From: Saccharothrix algeriensis
GTDB taxonomy: Bacteria > Actinomycetota > Actinomycetes > Mycobacteriales > Pseudonocardiaceae
Length of the DNA stretch: 64,000 nt
Assembly: GCF_016907655.1 (NCBI RefSeq)
Contig: NZ_JAFBCL010000001.1
Coordinates: 4,064,001-4,128,000, forward strand
Direction: 5' to 3'
Under the pieces are notes generated by a model. The model made no database searches, was not told the DNA's origin, and saw only the letters and a list, made by a program, of their open reading frames with translations. Every line of letters begins with the position of its first letter. Within the stretch, counting starts at the first letter, position 1. Of the stretch, positions 40,413 to 49,029 are shown in pieces. Position numbers and translations under genes: made by a program.

Positions 40413-40931
40413 TCAGGCCACGTCGCGCTGCTCGGACACGGTCCGCAGCGGGCGGACGGACGGCCGCGCGTCGGCCTCCGGGAACACGAACTTGCGCATC
40501 GCCCAGTACTTGAACGCGGTGGCGAGCAGCATCCCGATGATCGAGCCGCTGATGAAGTCGGCGACCTCGCTGTGCATGTCCAGCACGTGCCGCGACGCGT
40601 ACAGCGGCAGCAGGTTCACGCCGATGCCGACACCGCTGACGAGGAAGAACAGCGCCGCCTCGTGGTGCCGCTCACGCCCGCCCCTGGTGTGGAAGGACCA
40701 CTCGCGGCTGAGCACGTAGGACGCGATCACGGCCACCAGCACGGCGATGGCCTTGGCCGTGACGACCTTGTCCTGGAGGACGGTCAGCTTCAGGGCGTAC
40801 CAGATGCCGTTGTCGATGACGAACGTCGTTCCGCCGACCACCGCGAACCTGATCAGCTCCCGATACTTGTTGATCAGGAAGCGCACCGGCTCCGGGAGGT
40901 GGCCGAAGATCCTGCGCACGACTGGCAGCAC
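40413..40931 (-). CDS. GtrA-family membrane protein (paralogue)
   Basis: This 172-residue four-helix protein starts at GTG 40931. It shares its layout with the next gene: ELIRFAVVGGTTFVIDNGIWY, SYVLSREWSFHTRGGRERHHEAALFF (key motif REWSF) and KFVFPEADARP. The two are clearly tandem duplicates. Family role is as for its neighbour: probable flippase-like or accessory function in cell-envelope polysaccharide assembly, with the Rml and glycosyltransferase block further along this window as possible context. Confidence 0.87.
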   Translation of the reverse strand: MLPVVRRIFGHLPEPVRFLINKYRELIRFAVVGGTTFVIDNGIWYALKLTVLQDKVVTAKAIAVLVAVIASYVLSREWSFHTRGGRERHHEAALFFLVSGVGIGVNLLPLYASRHVLDMHSEVADFISGSIIGMLLATAFKYWAMRKFVFPEADARPSVRPLRTVSEQRDVA

Positions 40932-40964
40932 CGGTCCACCTTACCGGCGCGCGGCCGGCGTCGA

Positions 40965-43304
40965 TCACCAAGGGGTCGGGCAGGTGCCCGGCGGGAGCAG
41001 ATCGCGCAGGCCCGGCGGCAGCCAGGGCGGCACGGGCAGGCAGGGGGGCTCGGTGCGCGTGGGCGGCGGGGTGGTGGCCGGTGGCTCGGTGACCGGCGGT
41101 TCGGTGACCGGGGGCTCCGGAGCGGGTGGCCGCGTGGTCGGCGGCTCGGTGGTCGGCGGCGCGGTCGTCACCGGCGGCTCGTCGGAGGGCGGCGGGGGTA
41201 ACGGCGTCGTCGTCCCGGTGGGCGCGGGCGCGGTCGTCGGCGCGGTCGTCGGCGTGGTCGCCGTCGGTGGCGCGGTGGGCGTCCGGCCGGGCTCCTCGCC
41301 CTCACCGGGCCACTCCGGGGGCTGCCCGTCGCCCGGGTGGGCGTGCACGGGCACCTCGACGGTCCTGGACGCCGTGCCGAGGGTCGCGGTGACGGTGATG
41401 CTGCCGTCCCGGAACGGCAGGCCGAACGCCCACACCGACAGCCGGAACGACTCGCCGCGCTCCAGCGGTCGCTCGCACACGATCCGGTGCGGCGACCGCT
41501 TGCAGTCCGGCCGCAGGGCGACGAGCCCGGTGTGGTGGTCGGACTGCACGACGAGCTTGAGCGTCCCGGGCCGGCCCCCGGTGTTGGTGGCCTTCACGTC
41601 GAAGCGCGGCTCCCAGAACCCGTGCTGCCACGTGCGGACCCGGAGGTCCAGGTCGTCGTCCGCGGGTCGGATGGTGACGGCGACCTCGACGTCCACCGAG
41701 ATCGACGCGCCCGCGGTGACGGTGCCGCTGATCAGCCCGCCGACCGCGTCGTGCCCGGCGCTCAGCCGGAACACGAACGTGGCGGTCCCGCCGGGTGCGA
41801 TGGGCTCGGCGGTGGCGCAGGTGATCGCGCCCGAGCCGGCCGGGCACTGCACGGTCTGGTCGGCCGCTCCGTCCAGCCGCACGAGCGGGGCGCCGGTCAG
41901 CGACGCGCCCGGACCCACCGACCGCACGTCCGGCGGCAGCGCCAGGGTCGTGCTGGCGGGCGGCGCGGCCGTGCCGCCGGTGTTGCGCACGGTGATCGGC
42001 AGCGCCACGGCGGGGGAGCCCGGCGTCAGCGTGAAGTCGCTGGGCACCGTCGGCACGAGCACGGGGGGCGCGGGCGGCGGTGGCTCCGGTTCCGGTTCGG
42101 GTTCCGGTTCCGGGGCGGGCTCGGGTGGTGGCGCGGGCGTCGGTCCCGGCGCCGGCTCTCCGGCCGGCGGCGCGGTGGTCGGGTCCTGGACGGGCGGGTC
42201 CTGCGCAGGCGGGTCCTGGACCGGGGGGTCCTGCGCGGGCGGGTCCTGGGTGGGCGGTGGCGGCAGGGGGGCCGTCGGGGGCTGCGGCGCCGGCGTCGCG
42301 GTCGGCACGGGCTCCGGGGCGGTGTGCGCGGCGGGCACCCCCGGCTCGTCGCCGCCGGACGCCAGCCCGATGCCCACGGCGATCGCCAGCGCCACCGCCG
42401 AGGCCACCGCGCCCAGGACCTGCCGGGGCGCGGAGCCCGCCGCGTCGGCGACGCCGCCCGCGCCCGCGCCGGCGGCCACCGCCGTGGCGGCCTTCGCGGT
42501 GCTCGCCGTCGCGGCCAGGTAGCCGCTCGCGCCCAGGCCCAGCACCAGCGGAGCGATGAACGCGCGCAGCGCGCCGTTCACGTCGGCCAGCTCGGCGGCC
42601 AGCCCCCGGCAGTCGGCGCACTCGTCCAGGTGCGCCTCCACCTGGGTGGTCTCCCGCTTGGACAGCCCGCCCCTGGTCCACGCGCCGAGCCGGTCGACGG
42701 TGGCGCGGCAGCGCTCGGGCGTCGTCTCGGCCAGGTGCACCTGGAGGTAAGCCTGGCGCAGGCCCTCGCGGGCCCGGTAGGCCAGCGCGGACACGCCGTT
42801 CGCGGTCAGGCCCAGCAGCGGTGCGACCTCGGCGGGCGACTGGCCCTCGATCTCGGTGTGCCACAGCACGGTCTGCCAGCGCTCGGGCAGCCGGGCGAAC
42901 GCCTTCGCGGCCAGCGAGCGCTCCAGCCCGGCCAGCGCGGTGTCCCGGAACGGCACGGAGGTCGCCTCGGCGCCGGCGACGGCGGTGACGTCGTCGGCGA
43001 GGTCGACCTTCCGGTCCCGCCTGGTCTTGTCGTAGGCGGTGTGGCGCAGCGCGGTGAGCAGGTAGGCGCGGAAGGCCGAGTCCGGGCCGCGGCCCGCCCG
43101 CAGCGCGTCGAGCACCTTGGCGAACGCGTCGGACACCAGGTCGTCGGCCTCGGCGGGCGAGCGGGCGAGCTGGCGGGCCAGGTTGTAGGCCGCTCCCACG
43201 TGGCGCTCGTAGAGCTGCCCGTAAGCCTCGATCGCCCCGCCGCGCACGGACTCGATCAGCTCCGCGTCGCTCGGTCCCCGGACTCCAGCAGGAACGGTCG
43301 CCAC
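40965..43304 (-). CDS. ECF-type sigma factor fused to a zinc-finger anti-sigma-like domain, TM helix and ectodomain
   Basis: The 779-residue protein starts at GTG 43304, behind GAGGAGGGG. Sigma region 2 covers about 15-85 (YERHVGAAYNLARQLARSPAEADDLVSDAFAKV, key motif DDLVSDAF) and region 4 about 125-190 (LPERWQTVLWH, GLTANGVSALAYRAREGL). A zinc-finger motif HxxxCxxC (HLDECADC, near 227) follows, as in ZAS anti-sigma factors. One TM helix lies near 300 (VASAVALAIAVGIGLA). The rest is exported: a Pro-rich stalk (QDPPAQDPPV), CARDB/DUF11-like beta-rich repeats, and a Thr/Pro-rich C-terminus. It resembles the actinobacterial sigma/anti-sigma fusions grouped as ECF52. The signal is unknown. Confidence 0.85.
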   Translation of the reverse strand: MATVPAGVRGPSDAELIESVRGGAIEAYGQLYERHVGAAYNLARQLARSPAEADDLVSDAFAKVLDALRAGRGPDSAFRAYLLTALRHTAYDKTRRDRKVDLADDVTAVAGAEATSVPFRDTALAGLERSLAAKAFARLPERWQTVLWHTEIEGQSPAEVAPLLGLTANGVSALAYRAREGLRQAYLQVHLAETTPERCRATVDRLGAWTRGGLSKRETTQVEAHLDECADCRGLAAELADVNGALRAFIAPLVLGLGASGYLAATASTAKAATAVAAGAGAGGVADAAGSAPRQVLGAVASAVALAIAVGIGLASGGDEPGVPAAHTAPEPVPTATPAPQPPTAPLPPPPTQDPPAQDPPVQDPPAQDPPVQDPTTAPPAGEPAPGPTPAPPPEPAPEPEPEPEPEPPPPAPPVLVPTVPSDFTLTPGSPAVALPITVRNTGGTAAPPASTTLALPPDVRSVGPGASLTGAPLVRLDGAADQTVQCPAGSGAITCATAEPIAPGGTATFVFRLSAGHDAVGGLISGTVTAGASISVDVEVAVTIRPADDDLDLRVRTWQHGFWEPRFDVKATNTGGRPGTLKLVVQSDHHTGLVALRPDCKRSPHRIVCERPLERGESFRLSVWAFGLPFRDGSITVTATLGTASRTVEVPVHAHPGDGQPPEWPGEGEEPGRTPTAPPTATTPTTAPTTAPAPTGTTTPLPPPPSDEPPVTTAPPTTEPPTTRPPAPEPPVTEPPVTEPPATTPPPTRTEPPCLPVPPWLPPGLRDLLPPGTCPTPW

Positions 43305-43451
43305 GTGTTTTCCCCTCCTCGCGGGCCCAGTGTGGCCTACCCGGTGGCGGACCGTCACCCGGAACCCCCCGACCGGTGCCGCGAACCGCCGTCATGGATC
43401 AACCGCGGCGACGTCCCGTACCCGGGACCACACGTCGAGGGAGGCATCCGG

Positions 43452-44285
43452 GTGGGTGTTCGGGAGGCAGCTGCGGGCGGCGCGGGCAACCCGGCGGCGG
43501 CGCGGCGCGCCGCCGCGGGGGCGGCGCGGGCGCTGAGGTCGCGGTGGCGGACGGCGAGCCTGGCGGCGGGGTGGCCGTTCCCGGCGGAGTGGCCGCTGGC
43601 CGAGGTGGACGCGGTGTGCGCGGCGGTGCTCGCCGCCGCCGACCACGACGAGGCGCTCTACCGGCTGGGCGGCGCGCGGGCCGAGGCGGGCACGGGGTTG
43701 GCGGAGACGCTGCTGGACCTCGCCGCGCTGCAGGCGGTGCTGGCCGAGCCGCCGGGCTCGACCGGGATCGTCTCGCCCGACGTCGACGCGGTCCCGGCGC
43801 GGGCGCTGCGGGTGACCGCGCTGGGCTGGGGCGACGTGGTGGGCAGGCAGGCGGTGGACTGCGCCGCGGACAACCCGCTCACCGGCCTGGCGACCGCGGC
43901 CTACCTGCGGACCCGGCTGGGCGAGGTGTACGCCGAGGCGCGGGCCGCCGGGCGGCAGGAGCACGTGCTGGTCCTGGCGGCGCTGGACCTGGAGCGGACC
44001 TCCGGCTGGTCGCGGGTGGTCGCGATGACGCTGCTGGCGGACGCGCTGCGCGAGGTCTTCGACTCGGGGCAGACGCTGGCGTCGGTGGGCCCGTCGGTGG
44101 CCGCGGTGCTGCTCAAGCGGGACGACCGGCTGCCGCGGTTGCTGCGCGACCTGCGCGCGCTGACCGCCGACCGGCTCGCCGTCGACCCGCACGTGGCGCC
44201 GACCGGCCCGGTGCGCGTCCGGGTGCGGGAACTGCCGGCCACCTGCTCGGAAGCCGTCGGGCTGATCGCCGATCCCGGGCGCTGA
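43452..44285 (+). CDS. Degenerate GGDEF-like domain protein
   Basis: From GTG 43452 (GAGGGAGG upstream) the 277-residue protein has an unfamiliar N-terminal half. NPLTGLATAAYLRTRLGEVY follows, reminiscent of the D-x-LTGLxNR start of GGDEF domains. LVLAALDLE and SVGPSVAAVLLKRD occupy the place of the GGDEF signature loop, which is lost. Diguanylate cyclase activity is therefore unlikely. It may be a sensor or scaffold derived from a GGDEF domain. It is divergent from the sigma-fusion gene across 147 bp, suggesting a regulatory link. Confidence 0.6.
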   Translation: MGVREAAAGGAGNPAAARRAAAGAARALRSRWRTASLAAGWPFPAEWPLAEVDAVCAAVLAAADHDEALYRLGGARAEAGTGLAETLLDLAALQAVLAEPPGSTGIVSPDVDAVPARALRVTALGWGDVVGRQAVDCAADNPLTGLATAAYLRTRLGEVYAEARAAGRQEHVLVLAALDLERTSGWSRVVAMTLLADALREVFDSGQTLASVGPSVAAVLLKRDDRLPRLLRDLRALTADRLAVDPHVAPTGPVRVRVRELPATCSEAVGLIADPGR

Positions 44286-44324
44286 CCCCCTGTCCGGCGC
44301 CCTGCCGGTCGATCGCCCCTTCCC

Positions 44325-44365
44325 CACGAGACCCGCGACGCGCCCCTGGCGTCGCGGGTCTCGTG
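44325..44365. terminator. Perfect 17-bp stem between convergent genes
   Basis: CACGAGACCCGCGACGC (44325-44341) pairs with its exact complement (44349-44365) around a 7-base loop. It lies between the GGDEF-like gene and the lectin gene, which converge. It is a strong candidate for a bidirectional terminator. Confidence 0.7.
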
Positions 44366-44487
44366 CTGCCCGCGGGTGCGCCACGGGGACGCGCGGCCTG
44401 TCGGCGGCGGTCGCGTCGTGGTCGTACCGGTGGGCGTGGGTCGGGCGTGGCGCGTCGGCCGGGACGTGCCGGCCGACGCGCTTCCGG

Positions 44488-44967
44488 CTACGCCTTGCTG
44501 ATGATCCAGCGCTGGTCGCGCCGCACGTCTTCGCACCCCGTGAGGATCAGTTCCTTGAACTCGCCGTTGTGGGTGACACAACGGTTGCTGCCCTCCAACC
44601 TGAACTGCCAGTTGTGGTAGCCGTCGTGGGGTTCGCCCTTCCACTTCTGGTTGTCGAACTCACCGCAGGGACGGCCGGCGAGCTTGCCGTCGATCGCGGT
44701 CACGCACCACCCGTACTCCACGCTCTTGATGGTGCCGTCGTCGGAGATGTACCACTTCTGGTTCGCACCTTCGTGGGACTCGTGGGCGACGACCGGGAAA
44801 TTGGGGTCCCAGGCCCAGTTGGACTGGTCCCACACGTCGCTTGACCGGGTGAGGCTTTCGATCTTCCACTGCTGCTGGGCGACGAGCGGGTCGGCGTTGA
44901 CGGCCGGTGCGGCGAGCAACGCCGAGCCGGCCACGGCGACGGCGGCGAGAATCCGTCCGAACTTCAT
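44488..44967 (-). CDS. Secreted ricin-type beta-trefoil lectin-like protein
   Basis: The 159-residue protein has a clear signal peptide (MKFGRILAAVAVAGSALLAAPAVNA), followed by a single beta-trefoil-like domain with repeated QxW motifs (NQKWYIS, NQKWKGE, DQRWIIS). Paired Cys occur in CVTAIDG, PCGEFD, CVTHNG and GCED. Ribosome-binding site GGAAGGAAAA precedes ATG 44967. Secreted RICIN domains bind galactose- or xylose-type glycans. It is a stand-alone lectin with no catalytic domain, and its target is unknown. Confidence 0.85.
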   Translation of the reverse strand: MKFGRILAAVAVAGSALLAAPAVNADPLVAQQQWKIESLTRSSDVWDQSNWAWDPNFPVVAHESHEGANQKWYISDDGTIKSVEYGWCVTAIDGKLAGRPCGEFDNQKWKGEPHDGYHNWQFRLEGSNRCVTHNGEFKELILTGCEDVRRDQRWIISKA

Positions 44968-45279
44968 CCGTTTTCCTTCCGGTGCGGGTGTTCACGTGCA
45001 CCGTCGAGTAGAAGCACCGGGCGGGAAAGGTGCGCGCCGGGGACAACCAAGGTGGCCATTGATGACCCGGCCAGGTCGAAGTTGGCGCCGCGCCCGTCAC
45101 GGAACCGGGAAGTGGCGGCGCCCCGTCCACCGGGCGTGGCGCGGTCCGGGCGACGAGGTCGCCCGCGACGGGCAGGTGGGGTGCACGGCGCGTGCGGGCG
45201 GGGCCGCGGCTTGACAACCCCCGGACGCGCCGGCAGTTTGTTCCAGTGTCTTAGTTGAGTAGAACACTTGGAGGCGGCG
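44968..45279. other. 312-bp divergent intergenic region
   Basis: This gap separates the lectin gene (minus) from the GntR operon (plus). It contains the GntR promoter and operator at its right end and a GGGCGAC-GAG-GTCGCCC hairpin (45148-45164). The lectin promoter must also be here but was not located. No gene was found. Confidence 0.5.
45211..45268 (+). promoter_or_regulatory. Promoter and operator of the GntR-ABC operon
   Basis: TTGACA at 45211-45216 is a consensus -35, with a weak -10 candidate at 45234-45239. The dyad AGTGTCTTA-GTTGAG-TAGAACACT (45245-45268; outer arms AGTGT/ACACT perfect) overlaps the likely transcription start. That is where a YtrA-type GntR repressor would bind to autoregulate. 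Confidence 0.55.
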
Positions 45280-45861
45280 GTGGAGTTCCGCATCGACCGG
45301 TCCAGCGGCCTCCCCGCGTACCTCCAACTCGTGCGGCAGGTCCGGGAGGCGCTGCGGCTGGGGTGGCTGGCGCCGGGGGACCGGCTGCCGACCGTGCGCG
45401 ACGTGGTCGCGGGCAGCGGCGTCAACGCCAACACCGTGCTCAAGGCTTACCGGGAGCTGGAGCTGTCCGGCCTGGTCGAGGCGCGCCAGGGCTCGGGCAC
45501 GTTCGTGAAGGCCGGGCTCGGCTCGGTCGACCCGGAGGTGATGGCCGCGCTGCGGGCCCGGCTCGCCGTGTGGGTGCGGGAGGCGCGGGAGGCGGGGCTG
45601 GACGAGGAGGACGTCGAGGCGCTGGTGCGGTCCGTGCTGTCGGCGGACGGGAGCGGGGAGCCCGGCGGGGGCACGGCCGCGGGGGCGGCCGGCGGGGGCG
45701 CGGCCGGTGGGACCGGCGGGGGCACGGCCACCGGTGGGACCGGCAGGGGCAGGGCCGGCAGTGGGACCGGCGAGGACAGGGCCGCGGGCGCGGCCGGTGG
45801 GAGCACAGCCGTCGGCGGGGCCGGCGGGGAGACGACCGAGGGAGAAGGGGTGGCGGTCTGA
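45280..45861 (+). CDS. GntR-family (YtrA-type) transcriptional regulator
   Basis: From GTG 45280 (GGAGG at 45270-45274) the 193-residue protein begins VEFRIDRSSGLPAYLQLVRQV, a winged-helix GntR domain with LPTVRDVVAGSGVNANTVLKAYRELE as the recognition region and GLVEARQGSGTFV as the wing. The short effector helix pair (about 80-115) is typical of YtrA regulators of ABC operons. The last 70 residues are an unusual Gly/Ala/Thr-rich low-complexity tail (GGGTAAGAAGGG-type). The stop overlaps the ATPase start (TGATG). It probably represses its own operon. Confidence 0.87.
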   Translation: MEFRIDRSSGLPAYLQLVRQVREALRLGWLAPGDRLPTVRDVVAGSGVNANTVLKAYRELELSGLVEARQGSGTFVKAGLGSVDPEVMAALRARLAVWVREAREAGLDEEDVEALVRSVLSADGSGEPGGGTAAGAAGGGAAGGTGGGTATGGTGRGRAGSGTGEDRAAGAAGGSTAVGGAGGETTEGEGVAV

Positions 45862-46736
45862 TGGCCACTACCGTCGTGGAGCCCGTGGGCACGGCTGCCG
45901 CCGCGGTGCGCGCGCAGGGCCTGGGCAAGCGGTACCGCGCGAAGTGGGCGCTGCGGGAGTGCACGTTCGACCTGCCCGCCGGGCGGGTCGCCGCGCTGGT
46001 CGGCGCGAACGGCGCGGGCAAGACCACGCTGATGAGCGTGCTCGCGGGCCTGCTCGACGCCGACGAGGGCTCGGCCGCCGCCGTCGGCCGGGTCGCGTTC
46101 GTGTCCCAGGACAAGCCGGTCTACCGGAACTTCACCGCCGAGGACGTGCTGCGCCTGGGCGCCCACCTCAACGTGGTGTGGGACCGGGCGCGGGCGGTGC
46201 GCTGGCTGGAGCGGTTCGAGGTCCCGCTCGACCGGGCGTGCGGCAAGCTGTCCGGCGGCCAGCAGGCGCAGGTGGCCTTCGCGCTGGCGATCGGGTCCCG
46301 GCCGGCCGTGCTGATGCTGGACGAGCCGCTGGCCAACCTGGACCCGCTGGCCCGCCGCGAGGTCACCGCCGAGCTGCTCGGCGAGGTCGCGGAGACCGGC
46401 ATGACCGTGCTGCTGTCCACGCACGTCGTGGCGGAGCTGGGCGGCGTGGCGGACTACCTGCTGCTGCTCGCGCACGGCCGGCTGCTGGCGGGCGGCGACC
46501 TGGACGACCTGCTGGCCCGGCACGTGACCTACGTCGGCCCGGCCGCGGAGGCGCCGCCGGTGGTCGGCGAGGTCGTGGAGGCGCGGCACCGGGGCGGCCA
46601 GTCGACGTTCCTGGTCGAGCTGCCCGAGGGGCGGGACCGGCCGGTGGTCGCGGGCCCGTGGACCGAGCGGCCCGTGACGTTGGAGGACTACGTGCTCGCC
46701 CAGCTGGCGGCAACCCGGAAGGGACTCGGCGCATGA
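45861..46736 (+). CDS. ABC transporter ATP-binding protein
   Basis: This 291-residue ATPase has Walker A VGANGAGKTTL (about 52-62), Q-loop VSQDKP, signature KLSGGQQAQ, Walker B VLMLDEPLANLDP and switch His in LLSTHVV. A C-terminal extension of about 80 residues (TYVGPAAEAPPVVGEVV and beyond) is like that of drug or lantibiotic exporters regulated by GntR-YtrA repressors. It is coupled on both sides: TGATG with the regulator and ATGA with the permease. The substrate is unknown. Confidence 0.92.
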   Translation: MATTVVEPVGTAAAAVRAQGLGKRYRAKWALRECTFDLPAGRVAALVGANGAGKTTLMSVLAGLLDADEGSAAAVGRVAFVSQDKPVYRNFTAEDVLRLGAHLNVVWDRARAVRWLERFEVPLDRACGKLSGGQQAQVAFALAIGSRPAVLMLDEPLANLDPLARREVTAELLGEVAETGMTVLLSTHVVAELGGVADYLLLLAHGRLLAGGDLDDLLARHVTYVGPAAEAPPVVGEVVEARHRGGQSTFLVELPEGRDRPVVAGPWTERPVTLEDYVLAQLAATRKGLGA

Positions 46737-47734
46737 CCGTCACCTCGACCCCGGCGCGGCAGCGGACCAGGGTCGGCTGGGGCGACCTGGCCTGGCTGAC
46801 CTGGCGCCAGCACCGCTGGCAGCTCGTGGCACTGGCCGGGGCGGTCGCCCTGGTGGCGCTGCTCTGCCTGGTGGTGACGTGGGTCGTCAACGCGACCGGC
46901 AACCCCCACCACGACATCCCGGTCCTCGGCGACTTCACCGGGGCGATCAGGATGGCCACGATCGCCGCCACCGGGTTCGGCGGCCTCGTAGCGGTGTTCT
47001 GGGCCGCCCCGCTGCTGTCGCGGGAGTACGAGCAGAAGACCACCGTCGTGGTGTGGACGCAGGACATCACCCCGGTCCGCTGGCTGGCGGGCAAGGTCGT
47101 GCTGCTCGGCGTGCCGGCGGTCGGCCTGGCGGCGGCGCTCGGGTCGGCGCTGGTGACCGCGCAGCACGCGCTCAACTCGGTCTCCGGGGACTACCCGGTG
47201 TTCCCCCCGTTCCGCGACGAGCCGTTCGAGTCGGTGCCGCTGGTGCAGGTCGGGTACGCGGCGTTCGGCTTCGCGCTCGGCTTGGTGACCAGCGCGATCA
47301 CCCGGCGGACCGTGCTCTCGATGGGCCTCGCGCTCGGGGCGTTCATCGCGGCGCGGGTCGCGGTGGCGAAGCTCTGGCGGCCGTACTACCAAACGCCGCT
47401 GCGCGAGGTCCAGCCGTACAGCGCGTCCTACACGCTCGGGCCCCAGGACCTGCACATGTACGTCATGTCGGGCTACCTGGACGCCGCGGGCAACGAGATC
47501 GAGTTCCCCCGCGCTTGCCTGGAGGCTCCGACCGCCGGTGTCCAGTCCATCGACTCCCGGGGCGATTTCGAGCAGTGCCTGCGGGACAACGGTGTGGTCG
47601 ACAAGTTCATCGACTACCAGCCCGTCGAGCGCGTGGCGGCGTTCCAGCTGATCGAGTTCGGGGTGTTCGCGCTGCTGGCGGCCGGGCTGCTCGCACTGGC
47701 CTTCACGTGGCTGCGCCGGACGCGCCGGACGTGA
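46733..47734 (+). CDS. ABC transporter permease
   Basis: The 333-residue protein starts at an ATGA overlap with the ATPase gene. It has about six hydrophobic helices: one near the N-terminus ([22 protein letters not shown] region), a pair around 75-140, two around 170-215, and one at the C-terminus. A large extracytoplasmic loop (about 220-295) contains two Cys (ACLE, EQCL). This fits ABC-2-type export permeases. Together with the ATPase it would form a homodimeric exporter controlled by the GntR repressor. Confidence 0.87.
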   Translation: MTVTSTPARQRTRVGWGDLAWLTWRQHRWQLVALAGAVALVALLCLVVTWVVNATGNPHHDIPVLGDFTGAIRMATIAATGFGGLVAVFWAAPLLSREYEQKTTVVVWTQDITPVRWLAGKVVLLGVPAVGLAAALGSALVTAQHALNSVSGDYPVFPPFRDEPFESVPLVQVGYAAFGFALGLVTSAITRRTVLSMGLALGAFIAARVAVAKLWRPYYQTPLREVQPYSASYTLGPQDLHMYVMSGYLDAAGNEIEFPRACLEAPTAGVQSIDSRGDFEQCLRDNGVVDKFIDYQPVERVAAFQLIEFGVFALLAAGLLALAFTWLRRTRRT

Positions 47735-47782
47735 CCGGACCGGGGGTCGCCGCCGCGGCGGCCGGCCCTGGCCGAGGGGGGT

Positions 47783-47820
47783 CCCGCGCGCTTCGGGGGC
47801 GTGCGGGGCCTCCCTGTTTT
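47783..47820 (+). terminator. Probable terminator after the ABC operon
   Basis: CCCGCGCG (47783-47790) pairs with CGTGCGGG (47800-47807), with one G-T pair. The run TCCCTGTTTT follows at 47811-47820. It precedes the purK promoter. Confidence 0.5.
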
Positions 47821-47826
47821 ACCAGG

Positions 47827-47844
47827 TAGGATCCGCTCCCCGTG
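47827..47844 (+). promoter_or_regulatory. -10 element before purK
   Basis: TAGGAT (47827-47832) fits TANNNT. The GTG start at 47842 is 9 bases further, so the transcript is leaderless or nearly so. No clear ribosome-binding site is present. Confidence 0.45.
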
Positions 47845-49029
47845 GACTCCCGAACTCGTCTCCCGGTCGTCGGCATGATCGGCGGCGGCCAACTCGCCCG
47901 CATGACGCACCAGGCGGCCATCCCGCTCGGCCAGTCGCTGCGCGTGCTCGCCGAGTCGGGCTCCGACCCCGCCGCCCTCGTCGCGCGGGACGTCGAGCTG
48001 GGCAAGCACACCGACCTGGACGCGCTGCGGGCCTTCGCCAAGGGTTGCGACGTGCTGACGTTCGACCACGAGCACGTGCCGCAGGAGCACCTGAAGGCCC
48101 TGGTCGCCGACGGCGCGAAGGTCCACCCCGGGCCCGCGGCGCTGGAGCACGCGCAGGACAAGCTGGTCATGCGGGTGAAGCTGGCCGCCCTGGGCCTGCC
48201 GGTGCCGCCGTTCGCCGAGGTGCTCGGGGTGGCGGACGCGCTGCGGTTCGGCGGGGAGCACGGGTGGCCGTGCGTGCTCAAGGCCGTGCGCGGCGGGTAC
48301 GACGGCCGGGGCGTGTGGATGCTGAACACGCCGGAGAGCGCGCAGCGCGTGGTGCCCGAGCTGCTGGCCGCCGGCACGCCGCTGATGGTCGAGCAGTGCG
48401 TGCCGATGCGGCGGGAGCTGGCCGCGCTGGTGGCCCGGTCGCCGTTCGGCCAGGGCGCCGCGTGGCCGGTGGTGCAGACCGTGCAGCGGGAGGGCATCTG
48501 CGTCGAGGTCCTCGCGCCCGCGCCGGGCACCGACGGCCGGGAGGCGCAGGAGCTGGCGCTGCGGGTCGCCGCCGAGCTGGGCGTCGTGGGGCTGCTGGCC
48601 GTCGAGCTGTTCGAGACCGACGCCGGGCTCGTGGTCAACGAGCTGGCGATGCGCCCGCACAACTCCGGCCACTGGACCATCGAGGGCGCGCGGACGTCGC
48701 AGTTCGAGCAGCACCTGCGGGCCGTGCTGGACTACCCGCTCGGCGCGACCGACCTGGCCGCGCCCGCCGTCGTGATGGCCAACGTCCTCGGCGCCGCGGA
48801 CCCGCCCGCGATGGGGCCGGACGAGCGGCTGCACCACCTGTTCGCCCGGTTCCCCGACGCGCACGTGCACCTGTACGGCAAGGCGGAGCGGCCGGGGCGC
48901 AAGATCGGCCACGTGACGGTGCTCGGGGAGCGGCTGGAGCAGGTGCGGGAGCGGGCGCGGCTCGCGGCGCACTGGCTGTCCGACGGCGTGTGGCTCGACG
49001 GCTACGACATCCACGGAGGGCAGCAGTGA
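47842..49029 (+). CDS. purK: N5-carboxyaminoimidazole ribonucleotide synthase
   Basis: The 395-residue ATP-grasp enzyme begins near [13 protein letters not shown], the PurK dinucleotide-like motif. [22 protein letters not shown] and the metal site [18 protein letters not shown] complete the signature. It converts AIR to N5-CAIR with ATP and bicarbonate in purine synthesis. The stop overlaps the purE start (GTGA). Gene order purK-purE-acyl-CoA dehydrogenase is the same in mycobacteria. Confidence 0.96.
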   Translation: MDSRTRLPVVGMIGGGQLARMTHQAAIPLGQSLRVLAESGSDPAALVARDVELGKHTDLDALRAFAKGCDVLTFDHEHVPQEHLKALVADGAKVHPGPAALEHAQDKLVMRVKLAALGLPVPPFAEVLGVADALRFGGEHGWPCVLKAVRGGYDGRGVWMLNTPESAQRVVPELLAAGTPLMVEQCVPMRRELAALVARSPFGQGAAWPVVQTVQREGICVEVLAPAPGTDGREAQELALRVAAELGVVGLLAVELFETDAGLVVNELAMRPHNSGHWTIEGARTSQFEQHLRAVLDYPLGATDLAAPAVVMANVLGAADPPAMGPDERLHHLFARFPDAHVHLYGKAERPGRKIGHVTVLGERLEQVRERARLAAHWLSDGVWLDGYDIHGGQQ

